This document shows, in pieces, positions 1 to 6,660 of a stretch of DNA of 35,199 bases. The translations under genes and the position numbers were made by a program. Origin of the DNA: Streptomyces africanus. GTDB taxonomy: Bacteria > Actinomycetota > Actinomycetes > Streptomycetales > Streptomycetaceae. The stretch lies in contig NZ_MUKA01000232.1 of the NCBI RefSeq assembly GCF_002150735.1, positions 1 through 35,199 of the forward strand. The letters are read 5' to 3'. Position 1 is the first letter of the stretch, and every line of letters begins with the position of its first letter. Under the pieces are notes generated by a model. The model ran no database searches. It had not been told where the DNA came from and was given only the letters and a program-made list of their open reading frames with translations.

Positions 1-479
1 TCCTGCGGGTAGCGGGCGTAGTAGATCTCGGCGTCTCTTCTGATCCACTCGCTGTTGTAGACGACGAGGTCGGCGCCGGCTGCGTTGTGGAAGCTGGTGG
101 CGAAGTTGTCGTGGCAGATCACGGCGAGCGGGATCCGGCGGTCGCGGGCAAGGCCCGCCAGGACCGGCACGTTCTCGAAGTGCGACAGCAGCACGTCCGC
201 CTCGGCGGCCTGGGCGGCGAAGTCCAGACCGTCCTGAAAGGGGACGACACGCACTCCGTCGATCTCATAGCGTTTCTCGGTCTTTCCGGGGTGCGACAGC
301 CAGACGGTCACGTCGTGGCCGCGCTCGGCCAAGGGCCGGAGCATCGAGTGCAGCATCCACTCCGACCCCGCGTTGTGGTCCGGCGGGTAGCCGTACACCC
401 GGGCCACCAGGGACATCCGCCGCCTGGTCGGGGCGACGGCCGGCCGGTAGGGACGCAGTGCCGCAGGGTCCACACGCAA
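1..479 (-). CDS. Glycosyltransferase (GT4-like), N-terminal part, cut by window edge
   Basis: The reverse strand is open from position 1 to about 479. The translation carries a GT-B donor-less N-terminal Rossmann half: MSLVARVYGYPPDHNAGSEW, then HSMLRPLAERGHDVTVW, a hydrophobic strand ending LLSHFENVPVLAGLARD, then PLAVICHDN and DLVVYNSEWIRRD. Pattern 'YPP-HNAGSEW--H' followed by 'RGHDVTV' is typical of GT4-family sugar transferases, which move a nucleotide-activated sugar onto a glycan, lipid or small molecule. The C-terminal nucleotide-sugar binding half lies outside the window. I chose the TTG at 479 because GGAGA stands 7 nt upstream and the 21 extra codons have normal GC-rich third positions; the alternative is the ATG at 416, which has no clear ribosome site. 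Acceptor and pathway cannot be inferred. Confidence 0.72.
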   Translation of the reverse strand, partial: MRVDPAALRPYRPAVAPTRRRMSLVARVYGYPPDHNAGSEWMLHSMLRPLAERGHDVTVWLSHPGKTEKRYEIDGVRVVPFQDGLDFAAQAAEADVLLSHFENVPVLAGLARDRRIPLAVICHDNFATSFHNAAGADLVVYNSEWIRRDAEIYYARYPQ

Positions 480-961
480 AAGTTGTTCTCCGAACGGGTC
501 GAAACGACGATTCGCCGGCACACCCGCCGAACGGGCTGCCCGCCCGCTCGGCCACGTCTCTCGTGCCGAGCGGCACCGATGCCCCCGGCGGTCACACCGA
601 AGGCATCAGCACCCGCCTGCATACCCTTCGCAATCGGATAAACACGTAGCGTGCCTATCGAGGGATGGGCGCGCGGAAGCAGTCAACTCTGCGGCCGCAA
701 GGTCCGGTTGACCGCGCGAGCGTCCCGTGCGCCGGGGGCGTCAGCCGCCGGGCGTGTGCCAAGCCGTCAAGTTCATCCCATTTATTCACTCACACGGAGG
801 AGATGGGGGTTCGTGCCAAGTGATGCGGCAAGGCTGCCGAATGGCAGCAGTCCCGTGGGCACCGTTCGCTCACCAGGTGAGCCGGGCCCTACCTTCCCTG
901 CACCCTTGTCCCGCCTGGCCGGTTGTGAACAGGCCAGGACTCGCACACATGGGAGGTTGGC
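480..961. other. Intergenic region with palindromes upstream of the 449-aa gene
   Basis: No convincing gene was found in this 480-bp gap between the divergent glycosyltransferase and the 449-aa gene; short ORFs here lack codon bias. It should hold both promoters. Two symmetrical elements are visible: a hairpin GCTGCC-gaat-GGCAGC at 833-848 and a 15-bp perfect palindrome at 868-882. Confidence 0.5.
868..882. promoter_or_regulatory. 15-bp palindrome, candidate operator
   Basis: GCTCACC-A-GGTGAGC is a perfect inverted repeat with 7-bp arms and one central base, about 80 bp upstream of the start of the 449-aa gene. This is operator size and location; the regulator is unknown. Confidence 0.4.
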
Positions 962-2311
962 ATGACTACATCAACCGAGTACGTGGCCGACACCGAGGCG
1001 ACGGACCCGGCGCAGACGGGCATCAAGACTCTCGGATACGCGAACCGGTTCTCGGTATGGGATTCCGAGTTCCGCTACGACGGCCGCATCCGCGTCCCGG
1101 CGGGCGTCAAGATCACCAAGGTCGAGTACGCCTACTACGGCCAGGACGACAAGGCCTACACAACCGCCGGGGTCGTGCCACGCGGCCAGATGGGCACCAG
1201 TGAGCAGTACGAGATCATCGACCTGACGTTCCTGGAGGACTCCGACGTCATCACCTTCACGCTGCGCGGCGACCTCAACGTCGACGCCGCCCCCGAGCAG
1301 AACCAGTACAGCCGCACCTACCAGCTCGGGGTGAGGCTCAGCCTCAACGACGGCACCACCCGCACCACCCATGTGCCGGTGGAGGTCCTGTGGCCCTACT
1401 ACAACGCGGACAAGGGGTACACCGGGCGGCCGTTCGTCCGCCTGCCCTACGACGCCGGCTGGGGCGGCACCCCCAACAGCCAGGCCGGGTTCGGTTACGT
1501 GTCCGACAACGGCTACGTCGCCGAGAAACTCATCGTGGACCTGGTCAACCCCCGCCAGGACATGAAGGACGTCGCAAGCAACTACAGCGATCACGTGTAC
1601 TGGCAACTGCTGCACGAGGACGGGACGCCCTCCCACCTCACTCCCGACCCGGTCAAGCTCAACGTCAAGGGCCACCAGGGCAGCGGCACCGGCGACAAGA
1701 AGATCCTCGAGGCCATCAACCTGCGCGACGCGGGCGACAAGCCCGGGTACTACCGGTTCCTGGTCTGGCCGCAGTCCATCGACACCGCCAGCGGCAAGAC
1801 CAGCATCCTCAGCTGGGACCGCAACAAACTCGAAGACGCCTTCCAAATCGGCAGCATCTACTACCGCTACACCGCAACCGGCGCGACCGGCGCACGCTTC
1901 ACCGTCGCTCCCGGCGGGCCGCCGGACGTGAAGCTCTCCGCCGACGGCCCCGTCGGCTACCCCGGGGTACGGCTGACGACCGACGACGGCCCCGTCCCGG
2001 TGCACGACGTCCAGGTCAGCCTGCCCCCGGGCATGGGGCTGGCATTCGTCGCCGAGGGCAACCCCGGCTACATGCTGACCGTGCTCGACAGCGACGGAGC
2101 AGCAAAGAACTATCCCGGGCAGCTCTCCCCCGACGGCCAGACACTCACGTTCTCCAAGGTCAATCTGGCACTCGCCGGCAAGTCCTCCCAGTCCATCGCG
2201 TTCGTAGCAGCCAAGGCCACCGACCCCAACGCCACCGGCCGCACCTCGCTCACCTTCCGCGTAGGCAGCGAAAGCAGCCAGAGCACCCCCATCGAGGTCG
2301 GTACACGCTGA
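962..2311 (+). CDS. Unrecognised 449-aa beta-rich protein
   Basis: Open frame of 449 codons with ATG start and GGGAGG 6 nt upstream, strong third-position GC bias throughout, so a real gene. No signal peptide, membrane helix or catalytic motif was recognised. The sequence is rich in Tyr, Thr, Asp and Gly and in alternating hydrophobic/polar stretches typical of beta-sandwich folds. Residues 1-270 contain aromatic-rich strands (KVEYAYYGQDD, VPVEVLWPYY, DHVYWQLLHEDG). Residues 310-449 resemble an Ig-like or CARDB-like domain (VKLSADGPVGYPGV, LTFSKVNLALAGKSSQS) ending in a beta-rich tail. No secretion signal is seen, so it is cytoplasmic, exported by a non-classical route, or a structural/binding protein. 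It stands alone between divergent and convergent neighbours. Function unknown. Confidence 0.85.
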   Translation: MTTSTEYVADTEATDPAQTGIKTLGYANRFSVWDSEFRYDGRIRVPAGVKITKVEYAYYGQDDKAYTTAGVVPRGQMGTSEQYEIIDLTFLEDSDVITFTLRGDLNVDAAPEQNQYSRTYQLGVRLSLNDGTTRTTHVPVEVLWPYYNADKGYTGRPFVRLPYDAGWGGTPNSQAGFGYVSDNGYVAEKLIVDLVNPRQDMKDVASNYSDHVYWQLLHEDGTPSHLTPDPVKLNVKGHQGSGTGDKKILEAINLRDAGDKPGYYRFLVWPQSIDTASGKTSILSWDRNKLEDAFQIGSIYYRYTATGATGARFTVAPGGPPDVKLSADGPVGYPGVRLTTDDGPVPVHDVQVSLPPGMGLAFVAEGNPGYMLTVLDSDGAAKNYPGQLSPDGQTLTFSKVNLALAGKSSQSIAFVAAKATDPNATGRTSLTFRVGSESSQSTPIEVGTR

Positions 2312-2625
2312 CGGGTCATGTCCGCCGCCCGGTCCCCTCTCCAGGCCGGGCGCCGGGCTCCGTTCGCGCGCGGGGCGCACCGAGCTGAAGGCACATCACG
2401 AAACCCTCAACCGGCTGCGGGCCGGCACGTCAGGGCAGCCACCGGGCTCCCCTCGCGTCCTCCATTGGATCCGCCGCGGCCCACACCCAAGCCACGCCCG
2501 CACCGCCAGGCACCCAGCAGCACCGGGCGGCGGCAGCCAGGCTCCAGATGCCGGTTGTCCGTGGCGAGTTCGTCGACACGAGCGCCGGCCGACGATCCCG
2601 GACGGCGTCGAGCCGATGCCAGGAT
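2312..2625. other. Intergenic, nothing recognised
   Basis: This 314-bp gap lies between the convergent 449-aa gene and the nicotinamidase gene. No gene, clear hairpin terminator with a T tract, or repeat was recognised. Confidence 0.4.
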
Positions 2626-3219
2626 CTATTGCGGTTCTGGCACCTCGCCGGAGACCGCAACGCCTGCCCGGCGGAAGTCCTCCAGAGTCGACGCTGTGGT
2701 ATCCGGGGCGACGCCGACCGAGTAGTCCAGGAGTACCCGGGCGCGGAACCCGGCCTTGACGGCGTCGAGGGCCGTCGCGCGGACACAGTGGTCGGTGGCG
2801 ATGCCTACCACGTCGACCTCTTGCACCCCCCGCGAGCGCAGCCAGTCCGCCAGGGATGTGCCGTGTTCATCGGCGCCTTCGAAGCCGCTCTTGGAAGCAC
2901 TGTGGGCTCCCTTGAAGAAGACGGCATCCACCTTGCCGCCCGCGGCCGTGGGAGCGAAGTTCGGGTGGAACTCCCCGCCCTCGTGCCCGGCCACGCAGTG
3001 AACGGGGAAGCTGTCCTTGAAGTCGGGGTTCTCGGAGAAGTGGCTCCCGGGGTCGATGTGGTGATCCCGGGTGGCGACGACGTACTGGTAATCAGCCCCC
3101 GCACTGCGTTCCACCAGTTCGGCGACAGCAGTCGCGATCCGGGCCCCACCCGAAACAGGAATGCTGCCTCCCTCACAGAAGTCGTTCTGCACATCCACGA
3201 CGATCAGACCTCGGCTCAT
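2626..3219 (-). CDS. pncA: Nicotinamidase (isochorismatase-fold amidohydrolase)
   Basis: A 197-aa cysteine hydrolase that would convert nicotinamide to nicotinic acid plus ammonia in the cytoplasm, feeding NAD salvage. The triad is visible: Asp9 in IVVDVQNDF, Lys103 in AVFFKGAH and Cys145 in ATDHCVRATALDA. The metal-site pattern R-D52-H-H54-I-D-P-G-S-H60-F is that of PncA-type enzymes rather than generic isochorismatases. The length matches the family. A longer GTG frame starts at 3228, but the ATG at 3219 has AAGGG 8 nt upstream and begins at the usual MSRGLIVVD position. It is transcribed toward the 449-aa gene and is not in an operon with it. Function confidence is high for the family; substrate range (pyrazinamide, other amides) is not readable. 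Confidence 0.92.
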   Translation of the reverse strand: MSRGLIVVDVQNDFCEGGSIPVSGGARIATAVAELVERSAGADYQYVVATRDHHIDPGSHFSENPDFKDSFPVHCVAGHEGGEFHPNFAPTAAGGKVDAVFFKGAHSASKSGFEGADEHGTSLADWLRSRGVQEVDVVGIATDHCVRATALDAVKAGFRARVLLDYSVGVAPDTTASTLEDFRRAGVAVSGEVPEPQ

Positions 3220-3363
3220 CACGAACACCCTTCAGCGCGACGGAACAACTCCCGCGTTCTACCCGCCCCCGCACGCCCCTTGGAGACAAAAGCGGCTGCG
3301 CTCACCCGCACGGACCACGGTTCTTCACCGCAGAAACGATTCGCACCCGCCCTAATACTCCAG
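3220..3363. other. Intergenic up to the IS end
   Basis: The promoter of the nicotinamidase gene should lie here. No ORF was recognised. The stretch ends at the outer end of the IS701-type fragment. Confidence 0.35.
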
Positions 3364-3380
3364 CTGTAGATCGTGATCTT
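3364..3380. repeat. IS701-type terminal inverted repeat (first copy)
   Basis: CTGTAGATCGTGATCTT read inward into the element. It matches 16 of 17 bases of the end at 11624-11640. The transposase stop codon (3380-3382) overlaps its inner edge. Confidence 0.75.
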
Positions 3381-3868
3381 CATGTCTGGGATGCGGCTTG
3401 TCGCCGGTAGTGACCGGTGCGTGATCGTGCCTGGTGGCGGCGGCGCCAGTCGGACCAGGCAAGCCGGTGGGCCGCGTCGCGGACGGGCCGGATGACGAGT
3501 GCGATGAACAGGCGGCAGATCTCGTTGCAGGACAGCGGGATCAGGTCGTCCGGCGTGGGTCGGTGTGCGTGTTCGTCGGCGCGGACGACGGCGAGGAAGG
3601 CGTGGGCCAGCATCGCGAGGGTGACCCGGCGAGCCCAGGAGGGGTAGCGGCGGACCTGGTGTTCATCCAGTCCGGCCAGTCCTTTCTCCATTTGGAAGGT
3701 CTCCTCCACCCGCCATCTGGAACCCGCGACCCTGACCAGGGTGGCCAGGGATGCCGGCATGGTGGAGTGGCAGCGGTAGTAGGCGAGTTCACCGGTGCAG
3801 CGGTTGCGGCGGATCAGCAGCTGGTGGTGACCCGAGGCCGGCTCGGCGAGGTCGATGACCGCCCAGTC
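3380..3868 (-). pseudogene. IS701-family transposase, C-terminal fragment
   Basis: The reverse frame is open from about 3868 to a TGA at 3380. It reads DDWAVIDLAEPASGHHQ, LLIRRNRCTGELAYYRC, then VAGSRWRVEETFQMEKGLAG, LDEHQVRRYPSW, LTLAMLAHAFLAVVRADE-like sequence and a basic tail WRRRHQARSRTGHYRRQA. This is the C-terminal third of Streptomyces IS701-type DDE transposases: 'WRVEE-FQ--KGLAGLDEHQVR' includes the last catalytic Glu and its helix. The N-terminal two thirds, with the other acidic residues, are absent, so the fragment cannot transpose. No start codon or ribosome site is present. The upstream junction falls exactly where the solute-binding protein gene stops. Confidence 0.82.
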
Positions 3869-3869
3869 G

Positions 3870-4742
3870 TCACTTCTCGGAAGGGGCCAGGCTGGTGTTC
3901 TTGACCTGCTTCGCGAGCCCGGGTCGTACCTTGATCAAGTCGGCGCTGATCGGGTCATGGAAGTACTTCTTGTAGAGCGTGAGGTATGTGCCGTCGTCGA
4001 TCATCGCGTTGATCTGGGCGTCGATGTCCTTGCGCAGCTTCGGGTCGCCCTTCTTCCGGATGGGGAAGGCAGTGCCCTGGAGGTTGTCTACCTTGACGGC
4101 GACGCGAATCGGTTGCTTTGTGAGGTATTCGTCCGCGCTGGCAGAGCTGAGAAGGACTGCTTCGACGCCTCCGGAGCGGAGCTGGCCGATGAGCCCGGTC
4201 TGGTCCTTGAACTTCACCGTGCGCGCCTTCGGCATGAGCTTGGCCGTGAGGTCCTCCGCTATCGAGCCGCTGACGATGCCGACCCGCTTGCCGTCGAAGT
4301 CCGACAGCTTGGTCTGCTTGCCGGTCTTGTCGGTCAGGACATCGGTGATGCCCCAGTAGTACGGGGTGGAGAAGTCGACCTCCTTCTCGCGCTCGGGGGT
4401 GGCTACGACGCCGGCGACGCCGACGTCGTACTGCTCGGCGGGCAGTCCGGCGAGCAGGCCCAGGAGGTTCGTGGTCTTGTACTCGACCTTCATGCCGAGG
4501 CGCTTGGCGACCTGGTTCATCAGGTCGACGGCGAATCCGCTGGGCTTGCCGTTGGCGTCGGCGACTGCGAAGGGCGGCTGCTCGGACTGGGTTCCGGCGG
4601 TGATCACACCGGACTTGACCAGGTTCTTGTACTTGGCTGCTTTGGAGTCTGCGGCATCGCTGCCGCCGCCACAGGCGGTGAGGGGGAGCAGCAGAGCGGT
4701 GGTGACGGCGCAGACGAGCAGCGATCTACGGGGTGTGCGCAT
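3870..4742 (-). CDS. Amino-acid ABC transporter substrate-binding lipoprotein
   Basis: A 290-aa family 3 solute-binding protein that would capture a polar amino acid or derivative outside the membrane and deliver it to the permease. It has a basic start (MRTPRRS), a hydrophobic signal and lipobox LTAC with Cys24, followed by GGGSDAADSK. Mature motifs are typical of SBP_bac_3: GVITAGTQSEQPPFAVAD, GFAVDLMNQVAKRLGM, YDVGVAGVVATPEREKEVDF, GKRVGIVSGSIAE, and YLTLYKKYFHD near the C terminus. It is the last gene of the operon, 30 bp after the ATPase gene. Its TGA (3870-3872) is also the junction with the transposase fragment, so the C terminus may have been trimmed or altered by insertion, although length is normal. 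The ligand (free D-amino acid, N-acyl amino acid or other) is not shown by sequence. Confidence 0.93.
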   Translation of the reverse strand: MRTPRRSLLVCAVTTALLLPLTACGGGSDAADSKAAKYKNLVKSGVITAGTQSEQPPFAVADANGKPSGFAVDLMNQVAKRLGMKVEYKTTNLLGLLAGLPAEQYDVGVAGVVATPEREKEVDFSTPYYWGITDVLTDKTGKQTKLSDFDGKRVGIVSGSIAEDLTAKLMPKARTVKFKDQTGLIGQLRSGGVEAVLLSSASADEYLTKQPIRVAVKVDNLQGTAFPIRKKGDPKLRKDIDAQINAMIDDGTYLTLYKKYFHDPISADLIKVRPGLAKQVKNTSLAPSEK

Positions 4743-4772
4743 GGCTAGGACTTTCTGTGCTGGGTGGGCGGT

Positions 4773-5585
4773 TCAGAGGATTTGGGAGAGGAATTGGCGC
4801 AGCCGGGGGTGTTCGGCGCTCTCGAAGATCCGGTCGGGTGTGCCGATCTCGGCGAGGCGGCTGTCGCACATGAAGGCGACGCGATCGGCGGCCTCCCGGG
4901 CGAAGCCCATTTCGTGGGTGACGACGGCCATGGTCATGCCGCCCGAGGCGAGGTCCCGCATCACGGCGAGCACGTCCTTGACCAGTTCGGGGTCGAGCGC
5001 GGAGGTGGCCTCGTCGAAGAGCATCACCTCCGGCTCCATGGCGAGAGCGCGGGCGATGGCGACGCGCTGTTGCTGCCCGCCGGAGAGCCGGCCGGGCCGC
5101 TGGTCGGCGAGGGCGGCGAGGCCGACCTGGTCGAGGCGGCGCCGTGCGATCTCGCGGGCCTGCTCGCGGCCCATGCCCTTGACGGAGGTCAGGCCGAGGG
5201 TGACGTTGCGCTCGACGCTCATATGGGGGAAGAGGTTGAAGTGCTGGAAGACCATGCCGATGCGGGAGCGTGCGGCGTCGACGTCGGCCCTCGGGGCGGT
5301 CAGGCAGGTTTCGCCGAGCCAGATCTCACCGCAGTCGGGCGTCTCCAGCAGGTTCAGGCACTTCAGCAGGGTGGACTTGCCCGAGCCGGACGGGCCGATC
5401 ACGCAGAGGGTCTCTCCGCGCCGCACATCGAGGGTGACCTCGCATACCACGGTGTTGGAGCCGTAGCTCTTGCTGAGCCCTTTGACCTGCAGGGCGGCGG
5501 GGGCGTCCGGTGTCCAGGGCGCGGCTTTGGGTGCACCTTTGGGCAGGGGGGCGACCGGGTTCGGGCCGGCGGTGGCGGGGTTCAT
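4773..5585 (-). CDS. Amino-acid ABC transporter ATP-binding protein
   Basis: A 270-aa GlnQ-type ATPase energising the importer. Walker A GPSGSGKST lies at residues 64-72, Q-loop MVFQHFNLFPHM at about 111-122, signature LSGGQQQR at 167-174, Walker B VMLFDEATSALDPE at about 187-200 and the switch His in AVVTHEMGFA. The first 30 residues are a Pro/Ala-rich extension not needed by the family. The ATG overlaps the permease stop in ATGA (4 nt), so translation is coupled. The frame stays open further upstream, inside the permease gene, but that part is an out-of-frame shadow. It belongs to the polar amino acid uptake (PAAT) group; specificity resides in the binding protein. Confidence 0.95.
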   Translation of the reverse strand: MNPATAGPNPVAPLPKGAPKAAPWTPDAPAALQVKGLSKSYGSNTVVCEVTLDVRRGETLCVIGPSGSGKSTLLKCLNLLETPDCGEIWLGETCLTAPRADVDAARSRIGMVFQHFNLFPHMSVERNVTLGLTSVKGMGREQAREIARRRLDQVGLAALADQRPGRLSGGQQQRVAIARALAMEPEVMLFDEATSALDPELVKDVLAVMRDLASGGMTMAVVTHEMGFAREAADRVAFMCDSRLAEIGTPDRIFESAEHPRLRQFLSQIL

Positions 5586-6394
5586 CGGGCTTCCCTTCCG
5601 GTGGCTCCAGCAGTCTGGAGCGGGGTGTCGGGCAGGTCCGGATCGACGGGGGTCGGGGTGTTGCCGGGGCGCGGGCCCTCGCGCAGCCGCTTGTCGAGGT
5701 AGTTGACGAGGTAGGTCATGGGGATGGTCAGCGAGAGGTAGCAGATGCCCGCGGCGATCAGGGGTGAGGAGTTGTAGGTGCGGGCGACCTCCTCCTGGGC
5801 GATGAAGTACAGCTCGCGCTGCCCGACGGCGAGGCCGAGGAGGTAGACCAGTGAGCTTTCCTTGATGTCCTTGATGAACTGGCCGGCCATGGCGGGCAGT
5901 ACGCGGCGGATGCCCTGCGGCACCACGACCAGGCGCATCGCTTTGAGATAGCTCAGACCGAGGCTGCGGGCCGCCTGCAACTGTCCGGGGTCGACGCTCT
6001 GGACGCCGGAGCGGAAGATCTCCGCGGTGTAGGCGCCGGAGATGATGCCGATCGCCAGGATCGCGTAGCCGAAGGGGTCGGTACCGAAGGGCCGTAGGCC
6101 GGCGGCGGGCAGGCCCACACCGACCAGCATCACCGTGATGATCACTGGAAGGCCGCGGAAGACATCGACGTAGATCCGGGCGGGAAGCCGCACCCACCAG
6201 CGGTTCGACAGGAGCAGCATCGTGGCCGCCAGAGCGATGACGACTCCGAGCACGATGGCCCCTGCGGCGATCGTCAACGTGTTCAGCAGGCCCTCGGAGA
6301 TCAACCGCGGAAAAGTCCGGGCGATCAGGCCCCAGTCGAAGAAGGTGTCGGCCAGAGCATTCGAAGCCAAAGAGACAGGGGACGAGAGGGTCAT
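5582..6394 (-). CDS. Amino-acid ABC transporter permease
   Basis: A 270-aa HisMQ-type inner-membrane permease, probably a homodimer because only one permease gene is present. Five or so hydrophobic segments are visible (around TLTIAAGAIVLGVVIALAAT, RGLPVIITVMLVGVGLP, FGYAILAIGIISGAYTAEIF and LIAAGICYLSLTIPMTYLV). The EAA loop is SVDPGQLQAARSLGLSY followed by RLVVVPQGIRRVLPAMAGQF, the conserved ATPase contact. The ATG at 6394 has AGGAG 5 nt upstream; a GTG one codon earlier (6397) is too close to that site. The start overlaps the stop of the 88-codon ORF as TGATG, and its stop overlaps the ATPase start as ATGA. Confidence 0.94.
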   Translation of the reverse strand: MTLSSPVSLASNALADTFFDWGLIARTFPRLISEGLLNTLTIAAGAIVLGVVIALAATMLLLSNRWWVRLPARIYVDVFRGLPVIITVMLVGVGLPAAGLRPFGTDPFGYAILAIGIISGAYTAEIFRSGVQSVDPGQLQAARSLGLSYLKAMRLVVVPQGIRRVLPAMAGQFIKDIKESSLVYLLGLAVGQRELYFIAQEEVARTYNSSPLIAAGICYLSLTIPMTYLVNYLDKRLREGPRPGNTPTPVDPDLPDTPLQTAGATGREAR

Positions 6395-6660
6395 CACGAC
6401 TCCTGACCAGGCGCGAAGGAAGAATCGGAGGCGTGGAACTCCGAGCGGACCGCCCCATCACCGTCATCGACAGCGCGAAGGTCAGGTATTTGCGGCGCAG
6501 CAGCGCGGGGAACAGCCGGTTCGCCTCGCTGACGGCGATACCGAAGCCGACGATGAGGATTGTGGCCGGCGGCGGAAAGGTTACGAAGTTCCCGGAACGC
6601 GGTGTGCAAGGCTCTCGACTGGGGCTCAGTCGGCTGTGACTGGACGAGGGTGGAACTCAC
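6394..6660 (-). CDS. 88-codon ORF between D-aminoacylase and permease; real or decayed
   Basis: GTG start with AAGGAGG 5 nt upstream; the start overlaps the D-aminoacylase stop as GTGA and its own stop overlaps the permease ATG as TGATG. That placement argues that ribosomes pass through it. The product is not recognised: N terminus MSSTLVQSQPTEPQSRA, a central Arg/Pro-rich stretch and an acidic end. Third-position GC is poor in the middle, whereas the +1 frame over roughly 6430-6590 has excellent GC3 and reads like natural protein (PPATILIVGFGIAVSEANRL, FPALLRRKYLTFALS). I therefore suspect a larger or different ancestral gene with one or two frameshifts, the present ORF keeping only translational coupling. 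Alternatives are a leader-like coupling ORF or a sequencing indel. Confidence 0.45.
   Translation of the reverse strand: MSSTLVQSQPTEPQSRALHTAFRELRNLSAAGHNPHRRLRYRRQRGEPAVPRAAAPQIPDLRAVDDGDGAVRSEFHASDSSFAPGQES

Larger units (their letters stand above)
3364..3868 (-). mobile_element. Truncated IS701-type element, 3' end
   Basis: The fragment starts at a terminal inverted repeat (3364-3380) and runs to a junction at the stop codon of the binding-protein gene. It contains only the C-terminal part of the transposase on the minus strand. The missing half and opposite end are not adjacent; the opposite end of a related element is at 11624-11780. Confidence 0.8.

Noticed and set aside
971..2380. 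469-codon minus-strand ORF opposite the 449-aa gene
   Set aside because: It is the antisense shadow expected at high GC. It has poor third-position bias, no ribosome site and a Val/Gly/Ala-rich product without motifs.
4773..6467. 564-codon frame covering ATPase plus upstream DNA
   Set aside because: The N-terminal 294 codons run out of frame through the permease gene, whose own frame is clearly coding; the ATPase starts at the ATGA overlap at 5585.
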